From Bradyrhizobium sp. dw_411 (GTDB lineage: Bacteria; Pseudomonadota; Alphaproteobacteria; Rhizobiales; Xanthobacteraceae), in NCBI RefSeq assembly GCF_018449695.1, contig NZ_JAAVUY010000004.1, forward strand, positions 186,001 to 250,000: a stretch of 64,000 nt of DNA. Direction: 5' to 3'. Position numbers and translations under genes: made by a program. The notes beneath the pieces are model-generated. The model had not been told where the DNA came from. It saw nothing but the letters and a program-made list of their open reading frames with translations, and searched no databases. Below are positions 7,789-17,286 of the stretch, in pieces; position 1 is the stretch's first letter; every line of letters begins with the position of its first letter.

Positions 7789-9417
7789 TTGGTTGATTTT
7801 CCGCCTTTGAATAAAATCTCACGCCGTAGCGCTCTGGCTTTGCCCCTTGGCTTAGCCGCATCGACGATCTCCAACAATTTCGTCAAGGCCGATGAGCCGG
7901 TGCGCGGTGGCACGATGGTCATGATCGTGCAGCCCGAACCCTCGACGCTTGCCCATTACGCCGTGACTGCCGGCAATATCCCGCCAATCGCCACGCAGAT
8001 CTATGAAGGTCTTGTGACCTACGACTGGGATCAGAATCCGCAACCCAATCTTGCAAAATCCTGGGAGATCGCGCCCGACGGAAAGTCCATCACCTTCAAG
8101 TTGCGAGAAGACGTTTTCTTTCACAACGGCGCATCTTTCACGAGCGCCGACGTTCAATTCTCCTTCATGGAAATTTTGAAGAAATATCACCCCTTCGCGC
8201 CGCTTCTGCTTGCCGAACTGACCGGCGTAGACACGCCGGACGCCACGACGGCGATTCTGCGTCTCGCCAATCCCGCGCCGTATCTCATGAAGGCGCTGGC
8301 AGGACGCGATCTGCCGATCATGTGCAAATCGGTTTTCGAGGGCACGCAAATCCTGCAGAATCCGTCGGCCAACAAGCCCATCGGCACAGGGCCATTCAAA
8401 TTCGGGCAATGGGACCGCGGACAGTTCGTGCGGCTCGATCGCAACGAAAAATATTGGAAGCCGGGACTGCCCTATCTCGATCATATCATTGCGCGTTTCA
8501 TCCCCGATGCCGCGACGCGCTCTGCCGCACTGGAGACCGGCGAAGCGCATTTCGCCGGCTATAGCGCCGTCAACTACGCCGATCTCGCGCGGATGAAGAC
8601 CAACCCGATCCTCGATACGACGATGAAAGGCTATGAGATGACGCCCGCCTTGAGCGTGCTCGAACTCAACGCCAAGCATCCGCCGCTCGACAAGAAAGAA
8701 GTGCGCCAGGCAATCGCCTATGCGATCGATCGCAAGGTTATCTTGCGCGATGTCATGTATGGTTACGGCCAGCCGGCCACAGGCCCGCTCAGCAAGCTCT
8801 TCAAGACCGTTGGATTCTATACGGACGATGTGCGCAATTACGACGTTCCCGATCGTCTCGATATTGCCAACAAGCTGCTCGACGGCGCCGGCCTGCCGCG
8901 CGGCGCGAACGGCATGCGCTTCGGCATTCACCTAGAAGTCAATTCATTTGGCGAGCAATGGCTGCGTCAGGCCGAATATTTGAAACAGGCGCTGGCGATC
9001 GTCGGGATCGATCTGACGCTGCGCTCGGAAGACACCGCGACGTGGTTGCGGCGCGTCTATACGAATTACGATTACGACATTAACGAGCCCTTCCTCAGTC
9101 AGGGCGTCGATCCGGTCTATGGTCTCAACAAGCAATATCTCACGTCGCAGATCCGCAAGGGCGTGACGTTCGTCAACGACAGTTTTTATTCCAATCCGGA
9201 ATTCGACAATATTCTTAACGAAGCCATGCGCGAGCAGGACCATGACAAGCGCGCCGCGTTGTACAAAAAGGCGCAGCAGATTCTCGCCGAGGATTGCCCG
9301 CTTGTCTGGCTCATCGACGTGCAATACGTCTCGGTCTTCAATCGAAAGCTTCACGATCACACCACCGGGCCGCTCGGTACGCAGCAGGCTTTCGAACGGG
9401 CCTGGCTGGAAAAGTAA
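7789..9417 (+). CDS. Peptide-type ABC transporter substrate-binding protein (SBP family 5)
   Basis: 542 residues starting at TTG 7789, which has GAGGAG 6 nt upstream and gives an N-terminal Tat-like signal (SRRSALALPLGLAAS). The mature protein has the family-5 features: an early VRGGTMV strand, YEGLVTYD, LAKSWEIAPDGKSITFKLR, FTSADVQFS and NPPLDKKEVRQAIAYAIDR-type motifs. It captures a peptide or similar ligand in the periplasm for the two permeases that follow (3-nt gap). The ligand cannot be read from sequence. In-frame codons upstream of TTG look non-coding. Confidence 0.9.
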   Translation: MVDFPPLNKISRRSALALPLGLAASTISNNFVKADEPVRGGTMVMIVQPEPSTLAHYAVTAGNIPPIATQIYEGLVTYDWDQNPQPNLAKSWEIAPDGKSITFKLREDVFFHNGASFTSADVQFSFMEILKKYHPFAPLLLAELTGVDTPDATTAILRLANPAPYLMKALAGRDLPIMCKSVFEGTQILQNPSANKPIGTGPFKFGQWDRGQFVRLDRNEKYWKPGLPYLDHIIARFIPDAATRSAALETGEAHFAGYSAVNYADLARMKTNPILDTTMKGYEMTPALSVLELNAKHPPLDKKEVRQAIAYAIDRKVILRDVMYGYGQPATGPLSKLFKTVGFYTDDVRNYDVPDRLDIANKLLDGAGLPRGANGMRFGIHLEVNSFGEQWLRQAEYLKQALAIVGIDLTLRSEDTATWLRRVYTNYDYDINEPFLSQGVDPVYGLNKQYLTSQIRKGVTFVNDSFYSNPEFDNILNEAMREQDHDKRAALYKKAQQILAEDCPLVWLIDVQYVSVFNRKLHDHTTGPLGTQQAFERAWLEK

Positions 9418-9420
9418 ACC

Positions 9421-10392
9421 GTGCGATTGGCCCGCTATATCGGATACCGGCTCGTCACTGCGCTGCCGGTGATCTTCGGCATTATTGTGCTCAACTTCCT
9501 GCTGATCCATCTGGCACCGGGCGACGCTGCGTCCGTGCTGGCGGGCGAAAGCGGTGCGGCGACGCCAGAATATATGGAAGAACTTCGCCATAAATTCGGC
9601 CTCGACCAATCGCTCGGCATGCAGTTCCTGACCTATGTCTCGAACATGGCGCATTTCAACCTCGGCTATTCCTACCGCAACGATGCCGATGTCTCTGGCC
9701 TGATTCTCGAACGGCTCGGACCAACAAGCCTCCTGATGTTGACGGCCTTTGGCACCGCTTTGGCGCTCGGCATCATCCTCGGTCTGCTTGCCGCGACAGG
9801 GCGCAATTCCTGGCGCGACAACATCATTTCGGTGATCAGCCTCGTCGCCTACGCGACGCCCGGATTCTGGCTTGGGCTCATGATGATCGTGATCTTTTCG
9901 ATCGGCCTCGGCTGGCTGCCGACAAGCGGGTTCGATACGGTCGGCAGCGGCCACCAGGGTTGGGCGGAGGTTTGGGACATCGGTCGCCATCTGGTGATGC
10001 CCGCGGTTTCGCTCGCGCTGTTTTACCTGGCGCTTTATGCGCGCCTCATGCGCGCGTCCATTCTGGAACAAACCGGCATGGATTACGTGACGACGGCGCG
10101 CGCCAAGGGCCAGACGGAACGCCGCATCATAACAGGTCACGTCCTGCGCAACGCGCTGTTGCCCGTCGTGACGCTTGCCGGTGTTCAGGCCGGCAATCTG
10201 ATCGGGGGCTCCATCGTCGTGGAAACCGTATTCGGCTGGCCGGGCATCGGCACGCTTGCCTTCAACGCGCTACAGTCGCGCGACCTCAATTTGCTTCTCG
10301 CGATCTTCTTCATTTCGGCCTGTCTGGTCGTGATCATCAACCTGGCCGTCGATGTGATCTATGTCCTGCTCGACCCGCGCATGGAAATTTAA
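9421..10392 (+). CDS. Peptide ABC transporter permease, DppB-like
   Basis: 323 residues from GTG 9421, 3 nt after the binding-protein stop. The N-terminus (RYIGYRLVTALPVIFGIIVLNFLLIHLAPGD) is the conserved start of DppB/OppB permeases, with the first membrane helix and periplasmic loop. Five more helices follow, and the EAA-type loop is recognisable at DYVTTARAKGQ..RRIITGHVLRNALLP, which contacts the ATPase. The C-terminal VDVIYVLLDPR is also typical. It pairs with the next gene to form the membrane channel. Confidence 0.92.
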   Translation: MRLARYIGYRLVTALPVIFGIIVLNFLLIHLAPGDAASVLAGESGAATPEYMEELRHKFGLDQSLGMQFLTYVSNMAHFNLGYSYRNDADVSGLILERLGPTSLLMLTAFGTALALGIILGLLAATGRNSWRDNIISVISLVAYATPGFWLGLMMIVIFSIGLGWLPTSGFDTVGSGHQGWAEVWDIGRHLVMPAVSLALFYLALYARLMRASILEQTGMDYVTTARAKGQTERRIITGHVLRNALLPVVTLAGVQAGNLIGGSIVVETVFGWPGIGTLAFNALQSRDLNLLLAIFFISACLVVIINLAVDVIYVLLDPRMEI

Positions 10393-10393
10393 C

Positions 10394-11221
10394 ATGAAAG
10401 CGGGCTTTACGCGCTTCGCACGCAACCGGATGGCGCTGTTCGGCGCAGCCGTGCTGCTGTGCCTTCTCCTGCTCGTCCTATTCACGCCTGTCATCTACCC
10501 GGATAACCCGTTCAAGCTTGCCGGCCCTGCCTTGCAGCCGCCGGGCGGACGCTTTCTGCTCGGAACCGACACGCTCGGCCGCGACATCGCGGCGGAAATC
10601 GCTTACGGCGCGCGCACCTCGCTCATCATCGGGGTCGGCGCGACCTTCGTTGCGATTGTCCTCGGCGCGGTGGCCGGAGGTGTGGCCGGGTATTACCGCG
10701 GGGCGACCGAGACCGTGCTGATGCGCATAACGGAATTCTTCCAAACTATCCCGGCTTTCATTTTTGCCTTGTTGATCGTCGCGATTCTCTCACCCTCGGT
10801 GTCCAGCGAGATCATCGCAATCGCCGCAGTCTCCTGGCCAAGCATTGCACGGCTCGTGCGCGGAGAATTCGTCTCGCTCGGCGGCCGCGAATTCGTGCAG
10901 GCCAGCGCCAGTCTCGGTGCGAGCGATGCGCGTATCATCTTCCATCACATGTTGCCCAACTGCGCCTCTTCCATCATCGCAGTCGGTTCGCTGCTGATAG
11001 GCACCGCGATTCTGCTCGAAGCCGGATTGGCGTTTCTGGGCCTCGGCGATCCCAATGTCATGAGCTGGGGATTGATCATCAGCGCGGGACGCGCGGTCCT
11101 GCGCTCCGCCTGGTGGATCTGCACTTTTCCGGGCATCGCGATCCTGCTCACGGTACTCGGCATCAATCTCGTCGGCGACGGACTCAACGAAGCCCTCAAT
11201 CCAAGGCTGCGTGAGCGATGA
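10394..11221 (+). CDS. Peptide ABC transporter permease, DppC-like
   Basis: 275 residues from ATG 10394 (MKAGFTRFARNRMALFG), one base after the DppB-like stop. It shows the DppC/OppC N-terminal helix, the periplasmic FLLGTDTLGRDI motif, and an EAA loop around FVQASASLGASDARIIFHHMLPN. The C-terminus [17 protein letters not shown] is typical. Its stop overlaps the ATG of the ATPase gene (ATGA), so the two are translationally coupled. It is the second half of the heterodimeric channel. Confidence 0.92.
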   Translation: MKAGFTRFARNRMALFGAAVLLCLLLLVLFTPVIYPDNPFKLAGPALQPPGGRFLLGTDTLGRDIAAEIAYGARTSLIIGVGATFVAIVLGAVAGGVAGYYRGATETVLMRITEFFQTIPAFIFALLIVAILSPSVSSEIIAIAAVSWPSIARLVRGEFVSLGGREFVQASASLGASDARIIFHHMLPNCASSIIAVGSLLIGTAILLEAGLAFLGLGDPNVMSWGLIISAGRAVLRSAWWICTFPGIAILLTVLGINLVGDGLNEALNPRLRER

Positions 11222-12867
11222 GCGAGACCGTTCTCGAACTTGAAAAGCTCACGATCGCTTTGCCGCCCGGCGCCGACCGGGCCAACGCGGTGAGCGATGT
11301 CGATCTGGTGTTGCGCGCGGGCAAAGTGACATGCCTGATCGGCGAGAGTGGATCGGGTAAATCGCTCGTCGCGCGTTCCATCCTTGGCCTGCTGCCCCGC
11401 CCGCATGTGCGCGTCGGAAGCGGTCGCATCCTGTTCGAAGGTCAGGATCTCGCCGTCGCTCCGCAAAACAACATGCGCGTGATTCGCGGCGCGAAAATCG
11501 GCATGATCTTCCAGGAGCCGATGACCGCGCTGAACCCGTTGCACACGATCGGCCGCCAACTCGACGAAGTGCTGCGCATCCATACGCAGCTAGGAAAAAC
11601 CGCACGCCGCGCCCGCGTACTCGAATTGATCGACAGCGTTCATCTGCCGGAACCCGGCCGCATCATCCGCTCATATCCCCACCAATTAAGCGGCGGCCAG
11701 CGCCAGCGCGCGATGATCGCGATGGCCTTGCTGCTCAGTCCGCGCCTGTTGATAGCCGACGAGCCAACGACGGCACTCGACGTGACGACCCAGGCGCAAA
11801 TCCTCTATTTGATCCGCGAGCTGCAGCGCGAGCACCGTACATCCGTTCTCTTCATTACACATGATTTCGGCGTCGTAGCTGACATTGCCGATGAGGTCGC
11901 GGTGTTGCAGCGTGGCACTTTGGTCGAACGCGGCACGGCCGCCGCGGTACTCGGCGCGCCGGGCCATCCTTATACCAGAGCCTTGATCGCCGCGATGCCG
12001 AAGCTCGTGCCGCCGCCGGCGCGGCCTGCGAACGTGCAACCTTTCATCGTCGAGGCGCGCGATATCGCCAAAACCTACGGCACACGAAGCATGTTCGGCG
12101 GCCGTGTCACGCCTGCTCTCGCCGGCGTGACGATTGAACTGCGCCGCGGTGAAACGCTCGGAGTCGTCGGAGAAAGCGGTTCGGGCAAGAGCACTTTGGC
12201 CCGCGCCGTCACACGGCTGCTGCCGATCGACAGCGGCGAAATTCTGCTCGACGGCGCGGATATCGCCCAGCTCTCGCGGCGCCAGCTCCGCCCGATCCGC
12301 AAACGCGTGCAAATGGTGTTTCAGGATCCCTACGCCTCGCTCGATCCGCGCCAACGCATCATCGACATTATCGCGGAAGGCCCCGTCATTCACGGCACCC
12401 TGCCCGCCAAGGCCCGAGAGGAAGCGCAAACGCTGCTTGGTCTCGTCGGTCTCGATCCCTCCGCCGCCCAGCGTTTTCCCCACGAATTCAGCGGCGGCCA
12501 GCGCCAGCGGATCGGCATTGCCCGCGCGCTTGCGCTGCATCCTGAAGTGCTGATCGCGGACGAGCCGGTCTCGGCGCTCGACGTGTCGGTGCAAGCGCAG
12601 ATACTGGCCCTTCTCGCTGATATCAAGGCGAGGCTGCATCTCAGCATGCTCTTTGTGACTCATGATTTGCGCGTCGCGCTCCAGGTCTGCGACCGCATCG
12701 CCGTGATGAAACATGGCGAGGTCGTCGAGGTCGCGCCGACCAACGATATCTTTTTTAATCCGCAACACGCCTATACCAAGGCCTTGTTCATGGCCGTGCC
12801 TGGCGGCACCTGGCAAGACCGGCAAGACTGGAAAGCGCCACCGGAGCGTATCGGGAGAAAGCCATGA
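11218..12867 (+). CDS. Fused double ATP-binding ABC protein (DppD-DppF type)
   Basis: 549 residues with two full nucleotide-binding domains. NBD1 has GESGSGKS (about 42-49), [15 protein letters not shown] and [15 protein letters not shown]2 has GESGSGKST (about 320-328), [15 protein letters not shown] and [12 protein letters not shown]. Each half also carries the dipeptide-family Q-loop pattern ([20 protein letters not shown]). A single polypeptide thus powers the importer instead of separate D and F subunits, as in YejF-type systems. The start overlaps the permease stop, and its own stop overlaps the start of the hydrolase gene. Confidence 0.93.
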   Translation: MSETVLELEKLTIALPPGADRANAVSDVDLVLRAGKVTCLIGESGSGKSLVARSILGLLPRPHVRVGSGRILFEGQDLAVAPQNNMRVIRGAKIGMIFQEPMTALNPLHTIGRQLDEVLRIHTQLGKTARRARVLELIDSVHLPEPGRIIRSYPHQLSGGQRQRAMIAMALLLSPRLLIADEPTTALDVTTQAQILYLIRELQREHRTSVLFITHDFGVVADIADEVAVLQRGTLVERGTAAAVLGAPGHPYTRALIAAMPKLVPPPARPANVQPFIVEARDIAKTYGTRSMFGGRVTPALAGVTIELRRGETLGVVGESGSGKSTLARAVTRLLPIDSGEILLDGADIAQLSRRQLRPIRKRVQMVFQDPYASLDPRQRIIDIIAEGPVIHGTLPAKAREEAQTLLGLVGLDPSAAQRFPHEFSGGQRQRIGIARALALHPEVLIADEPVSALDVSVQAQILALLADIKARLHLSMLFVTHDLRVALQVCDRIAVMKHGEVVEVAPTNDIFFNPQHAYTKALFMAVPGGTWQDRQDWKAPPERIGRKP

Positions 12868-13877
12868 GCTGGAACAATGAAACGGGCAGCTTTGCACTCG
12901 GCGATTTTGCCGTGGAAAAAGGTGGCGTTATCCGTGAGGCCCGGCTCACCTGGCAGCGCTTTGGCACGCTGAACGACAAGCGCGACAATCTCATTCTCTA
13001 TCCCAGCAGCTATTCCGCGCGTCTCGCCGATATGTCCTGGCTGATCGGGCCGCAGGGCATTCTCGATCCCACGCGCTGGTGCATCATCGCCGTGGGCATG
13101 TTCTCAAATGGAGAATCGTCTGGCGCGGCGGAGACTCCCGATTATCCCGCGCTCGTCACCGTCGCCGACAATGTGCGGGCGCAACACCGTCTCGTCACGG
13201 AGATGTGCGGCGTGGACAGGCTCGCCGCCGTTTATGGATTTTCGATGGGCGGCATGCAGGCCTATCATTGGGCGGCGCTCTACCCCGAAATGGTGAAGCG
13301 CGCTTTCGTCGTCTGCGGCAGCGCCCGGACAGCCGATCACAACAAGGTTTTCCTGTCCGGCCTGTTACGCACGCTCGAAGCCGCGCCCGAGCATACCGGC
13401 AATGGCCGCTTTTCGAGCGAGCCGCTGCTGGCGCTCAAGGCCTTCGGCCATATTTATGCCGGCTGGGGCCTGAGCCAGGATTTCTACCGTGCCGGCCTCT
13501 ATAAAAGTGCGCTTGGCGCGCCCGATCTCGAAACCTTCGTCCGCATCAATTGGGCCGAACGGTTCTCGCAATGCCGCGCGGCGAACCTCTATGCGCAGGC
13601 CCTCGCTTGGTTTCACGGCGATATCAGCGACAACACGCTTTACGACGGCGATCTCACGCACGCGCTTCGGTCCATCAAGGCGCAAATGCTGCTGATGCCG
13701 AGCGAGACCGACCTCTATTTTCGCGTTGCCGATAATGCAGCCGAACTCCACCATCTTGCACGCGGGGCCCTGCGGCCGATCCCGAGCGTCTGGGGTCATC
13801 GGGCTGGCAATCCGAGCGCCAATCCAACAGATGCCGCCTTTCTCAAGGCGGGGGTCTCGGATTTGCTGTTGAAGTAA
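12864..13877 (+). CDS. MetX-like alpha/beta hydrolase (homoserine acetyltransferase family)
   Basis: 337 residues, start overlapping the ATPase stop by 4 nt. The early strands (LTWQRFGTLNDKRDNLILYPSSY), the SNGESSG loop and the nucleophile elbow GFSMGG (Ser about 127) follow the homoserine O-acetyltransferase/MetX-like fold. An Asp is available in SETDLYF and a His in VWGHRAGNP, completing a plausible triad. Because it is the last gene of a peptide importer operon, hydrolysis or acyl modification of the imported compound is more likely than methionine synthesis. That is an inference; the substrate is unknown. Confidence 0.8.
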   Translation: MSWNNETGSFALGDFAVEKGGVIREARLTWQRFGTLNDKRDNLILYPSSYSARLADMSWLIGPQGILDPTRWCIIAVGMFSNGESSGAAETPDYPALVTVADNVRAQHRLVTEMCGVDRLAAVYGFSMGGMQAYHWAALYPEMVKRAFVVCGSARTADHNKVFLSGLLRTLEAAPEHTGNGRFSSEPLLALKAFGHIYAGWGLSQDFYRAGLYKSALGAPDLETFVRINWAERFSQCRAANLYAQALAWFHGDISDNTLYDGDLTHALRSIKAQMLLMPSETDLYFRVADNAAELHHLARGALRPIPSVWGHRAGNPSANPTDAAFLKAGVSDLLLK

Positions 13878-14172
13878 AGCCCGGCTCCTGGACAAGTAGT
13901 GAAACGCACGGCCGCTTAACGCAGCCTGTGTCGGCTTTGCTCCGGACCGCCGACGTCTCCGCGACGTCGCAGCAGACACGCGAAAGAATATTCGCCGAAT
14001 GTGATTTGCCTCACCTTCCGCCGCAGCCGGCCGGCCTAGAATTCATTGCAAGGGGCAAGAAATCAGTAACCACATCGATTGTGATGGCCTGATCGTTACA
14101 ATTTGAGTGATCCATTCAACCCCGAAACAAAGGACTTCTGAGACCTTGCGCGCTCGAACACGGGAGAGCGTG

Positions 14173-14346
14173 ATGAGCGAAGCTGAATTCGACAGGTTGC
14201 TGGACGCCGTGCGAACCGCTGTCGCGCCCGTGCCGCGGGAGGATTCCCTGAGCTACCCACGGTTCGATCCGCCACCGCCCGCCAACGACAACCAGGTGGC
14301 TTGGCCGCTGATTCCGTTTCCCGAAGGCTGGTGCGCCTCCTGCTGA
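14173..14346 (+). CDS. Small acidic/Pro-rich protein of unknown function
   Basis: 57 residues from MSEAEFDRLLDAVRTA, with GGGAGAG a few bases upstream of ATG 14173. The first 20 residues look helical. The rest is Pro-rich with PPPPANDNQ and a CxxC terminus (CASC). The ANDNQ-type tail is common in short unannotated alphaproteobacterial proteins. A longer upstream frame (from 14107) looks non-coding. It stands alone. Confidence 0.45.
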   Translation: MSEAEFDRLLDAVRTAVAPVPREDSLSYPRFDPPPPANDNQVAWPLIPFPEGWCASC

Positions 14347-14832
14347 TGCTGCGATGACTTCCGGCGGTACCGGCCGGAAGCCGATTTTCATCTCGAAGCG
14401 TTGATCAGCACGATTTAGCTTGCAGCGGTACCCTGTTCCGCCGACCATTCGAGTGCGCCGGCAAGCCACGGCAGAGGCTACCCGGCAAGTTGCCCGCCGG
14501 GGTCAAGCGTTGCGAAGCCCTGAAAAAGGCCGGCAATCTCCGATTTGGCGCTATCCCGGCAAGAAGCCCCCAGCAGATCCAAAAATGACCGCCGCAGCCG
14601 GGTAAGTGCGGCGGCCAAGTTTGGAGGAGAACGCTCTGTCGAAAGGCCCGCGATCGGCCCCCTCTGCAGGGCAAAATCTCCATGCATGTTTCGGGCCGCG
14701 CACCGCAATGAAAGCCGCGCCAGCCCATGCTCTTTGGGAGTCGGGAATCGCGCCGCCGCGGCTTCGTAAATGCCCGCGCGCGCAGCTAAAGTAAATTCGT
14801 CAAAATAAGACACAAGCAGTTGATAATATTAA
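14347..14832. other. Intergenic stretch without a supported gene
   Basis: About 490 bp between the small protein gene and tRNA-Cys. A minus-strand frame at 14478-14813 (GTG start, SYFDEFTLAARAG) has mildly protein-like composition at its beginning but loses it after 40-50 residues. It may be a decayed gene. Nothing else is visible. Confidence 0.4.
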
Positions 14833-14906
14833 TGGAGGCCACGACCAGAATTGAACTGGTGTACACGGTTTTGCAGACCGTTGCGTAACCACTCCGCCAC
14901 GTGGCC
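14833..14906 (-). tRNA. tRNA-Cys (anticodon GCA)
   Basis: The minus strand reads GGCCACG at the 5' acceptor and CGTGGCC-T-CCA at the 3' end, with CCA encoded. The anticodon stem-loop CGGTCTGCAAAACCG gives GCA, and the T arm contains TTCAATT. Length is 74 nt. All arms pair. No direct-repeat copy of its 3' end was noticed nearby, so this tRNA carries no visible integrated element. Confidence 0.95.
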
Positions 14907-15072
14907 CCATGGGGCGGGATCAATACAGAGCCTCAACTAGTTAGGCAACCGTGCTGGTCCCGCACACCAAAAGTTATGAAACCCTGATTTCGCCTGCGTT
15001 TCTGAACCGCGCAGGCCCGCCAAGTTCCGGCCACCCACAATAGCATCCAGCAGCGCGGCATCTGCCTCATCA

Positions 15073-15804
15073 TCAGGCATGTTTGCGGCGACGGTAGTCG
15101 CGTTTCGGCCTCGGCTTGGGCGCGAGTTCCGGCAGCGTGGTTTGCGCCTCACGATATCTGGCCAGCATTCGCTCAAAACTCTCGTTCAGTGTCGCGGTGA
15201 TATCCGGTCGCTTTTCCAGACTACCGAGCAGCATCGCCGCCGCCTCGATGGTGGACAGGCCGTCGCGGCGAGGTTCGCGGCGTAATTGCCCATAACGCGA
15301 CGGACGCGCCGGGCCGAGAATTACGCGCTGGCACTTCAACATCCACGCATTGCGCCACCACAGCGCCTTGGCCTGGCTCCAGGTGCCGTCGAGCAGCACG
15401 ATACCTTCGATGTCTTTCAGGATGGCGCGCTGATTATCCTCGATCTCGCCCTTGCGGTTGATGGCAACGATATCGCGGTCAGTCTCGAGATCGGCGACCT
15501 TGGCGGAACCGAGATAGAGCACCGCCCAGCGCGAGGGATCGTGGACGGGCCGGCCCAGCGCCTTGGAAAGGCTTGGCCACGACAATCCGATCTTGAGCAC
15601 GGCATTGGCGAAATGCAGAGCGGTCAACCGCGCAGTACCGAGCGCCCTGTCCTGCTCCTGTGGATGCTGCAGAATCAGCAGCGCGACGCGGTTCTCGATT
15701 GGCGTGATGCTGTCGCAAATGCACAGCGGCAACGGCTTATGGCAGTGCAGACAGTCCGGGATCGCTTCCGCGATGCCGGTGTCAGGCTCGGATTGTTTTG
15801 ACAT
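15073..15804 (-). CDS. DTW-domain protein (tRNA-uridine aminocarboxypropyltransferase family)
   Basis: 243 residues. It has the N-terminal zinc-type cluster CLHCHKPLPLCIC (about 18-30), a SPOUT-like core, and the signature LDGTWSQAKALWWRN (about 138-152) that names the DTW family. TapT (E. coli) and DTWD1/2 of this family place the acp3U modification on tRNA from S-adenosylmethionine. The C-terminus is a basic tail (PKPRPKRDYRRRKHA), consistent with RNA contact. It is encoded next to tRNA-Cys but transcribed independently; the proximity need not be functional. Confidence 0.85.
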   Translation of the reverse strand: MSKQSEPDTGIAEAIPDCLHCHKPLPLCICDSITPIENRVALLILQHPQEQDRALGTARLTALHFANAVLKIGLSWPSLSKALGRPVHDPSRWAVLYLGSAKVADLETDRDIVAINRKGEIEDNQRAILKDIEGIVLLDGTWSQAKALWWRNAWMLKCQRVILGPARPSRYGQLRREPRRDGLSTIEAAAMLLGSLEKRPDITATLNESFERMLARYREAQTTLPELAPKPRPKRDYRRRKHA

Positions 15805-15916
15805 GCGTCCGCTATACGCTGGGCGGCGGCGTGCTTCAACAACTCAAGGCCGATTCGGGCGCATTTCGCGGACGCCTGGGGGGGGCGAATCCGGGTCGCG
15901 CGCAACCAATTCTTGC

Positions 15917-15942
15917 TGAAACTTCAAGAACAAGCCCCCGTA
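15917..15942 (+). promoter_or_regulatory. Possible ECF-sigma promoter for the CFA operon
   Basis: TGAAAC (15917-15922) and CGTA (15939-15942) are 16 bp apart and about 30 bp before the amine-oxidase start. They recall the TGATC / CGTA-type promoters read by RpoE-ChrR-like sigma factors, which are known to control amine-oxidase/DUF1365/CFA operons in other alphaproteobacteria. The -35 match is imperfect, so this is a suggestion only. Confidence 0.25.
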
Positions 15943-15970
15943 TCTTGTTAATCAACCAGTGGGGGACGGA

Positions 15971-17284
15971 ATGCGGGTAGCGGTTATCGGAACGGGAATC
16001 GCCGGCAATGCGGCCGCCTGGACCTTGTCGAAGCGTTATCCGGTAACGGTCTATGATCGCGAACTCAGACCCGGCGGCCACAGCCACACCGTCACCATCG
16101 ACTATGACGGCACGCCGCTGGCGGTCGATATCGGCTTCATCGTCTACAACGAACTGAACTATCCCGATCTGACGGCATTGTTCGAGCATCTCGATGTCGA
16201 GACCGTGGAAAGTTGCATGAGTTTTGCGGTTTCAGCCGACGCCGGTCGCTTCGAGTGGAAGGGCGGCGGCGCCAATTGGGGCGAAACCGCCAGCGGTCTG
16301 TTCGCGCAGCCCCGAAACCTGTTGTCGCCGTCCTATCTGTGGATGCTGCGCGACATCCTCACCTTCAATACCCAAAGCGTCCAGGACTACGCCGCCGGCC
16401 GGCTGGCCGGGCTTACGCTTGGAGAGTATTTTAGCCGTAACCACTTCGCGCCGAGGCTATTGACCGATTATCTTGCGCCGATGGGTGCGGCGATCTGGTC
16501 GGCGCCGGCCCATGAAATGCTGGATTTTCCGGCTGAGAATTTTGTCGCATTCTTCAACAATCACCGCCTGCTGCAATATGATCGCCCGATCTGGCGCACC
16601 GTCAAAGGCGGCAGCCGGCGCTACGTCGAAAAAATGACGGCGGCGTTTCGCGATCAGCTTCGTCTGGGCTGCGCCGTGACCTCAATCGAGCGCACGCCGC
16701 ATGGCGTCGTCGTCCATGACAGCCACGGCAAAAGCGACAGCTACGATCATGTGGTGATCGCGGCACACAGCGACCAGACATTGTCCCTGCTGTCCGACGC
16801 TGACAGCCGGGAGCGCTCGATACTCGGTGCGATCGGCTACGCGCCCAATACCGTCTATCTGCATCGCGATCCCAGATTGATGCCGAAACGTCAGCGCGCC
16901 TGGGCGTCGTGGAATTTCCTGCGCTGGCGGCGCGAGGGAACGACCGTGAACGACGTCGCCGTGACCTATTGGATGAACCCGCTGCAGGGCATTGAAGACG
17001 ACAAGCCGCTGTTCGTCAGCCTCAACCCGCCCTTCGCGCCGGACCCGGCGCTGACCTTCGGCAAATATATGTGCGAACATCCGCAATATAACGCGGCGGC
17101 GTTCGCCGCCCAGCAGCGATTGGGCGAGATTCAGGGCCGCCGCCACACCTGGTTTTGCGGCGCCTGGACCGGATATGGTTTTCATGAGGACGGCTTGCAG
17201 TCCGGTCTTGCCGTCGCAGAGGCGTTGGGCGCGGCGGTGCCCTGGCGCGGACCCCTGCCCGAACTCGCGCAAGCCGCGGAGTAG
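15971..17284 (+). CDS. FAD-dependent amine-oxidase-type protein of the CFA operon
   Basis: 437 residues from ATG 15971 (MRVAVIGTGIAGNAAAW), preceded by GGGGGA. The N-terminal GxGxxG with the following acidic strand end (VYDRE) binds the FAD ADP moiety. GGHSHT, VDIGFIVYN and the C-terminal FCGAWTGYGFHEDGLQSG are hallmarks of the NAD/FAD-binding amine oxidases that sit with DUF1365 and cyclopropane-fatty-acid synthase. The role is presumed to be oxidative modification of unsaturated or methylated membrane acyl chains; the exact reaction is not established. Two bases separate it from the next gene. Confidence 0.85.
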   Translation: MRVAVIGTGIAGNAAAWTLSKRYPVTVYDRELRPGGHSHTVTIDYDGTPLAVDIGFIVYNELNYPDLTALFEHLDVETVESCMSFAVSADAGRFEWKGGGANWGETASGLFAQPRNLLSPSYLWMLRDILTFNTQSVQDYAAGRLAGLTLGEYFSRNHFAPRLLTDYLAPMGAAIWSAPAHEMLDFPAENFVAFFNNHRLLQYDRPIWRTVKGGSRRYVEKMTAAFRDQLRLGCAVTSIERTPHGVVVHDSHGKSDSYDHVVIAAHSDQTLSLLSDADSRERSILGAIGYAPNTVYLHRDPRLMPKRQRAWASWNFLRWRREGTTVNDVAVTYWMNPLQGIEDDKPLFVSLNPPFAPDPALTFGKYMCEHPQYNAAAFAAQQRLGEIQGRRHTWFCGAWTGYGFHEDGLQSGLAVAEALGAAVPWRGPLPELAQAAE

Positions 17285-17286
17285 CA

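Noticed and set aside
7852..12897. Minus-strand frames of 360-400 codons
   Set aside because: Antisense of the peptide transporter operon, whose genes have full family motifs.
14405..14813. Two overlapping minus-strand frames near tRNA-Cys
   Set aside because: Only the first 40-50 residues look protein-like; no recognised family and no good ribosome site. Listed as an uncertain remnant in the intergenic entry.
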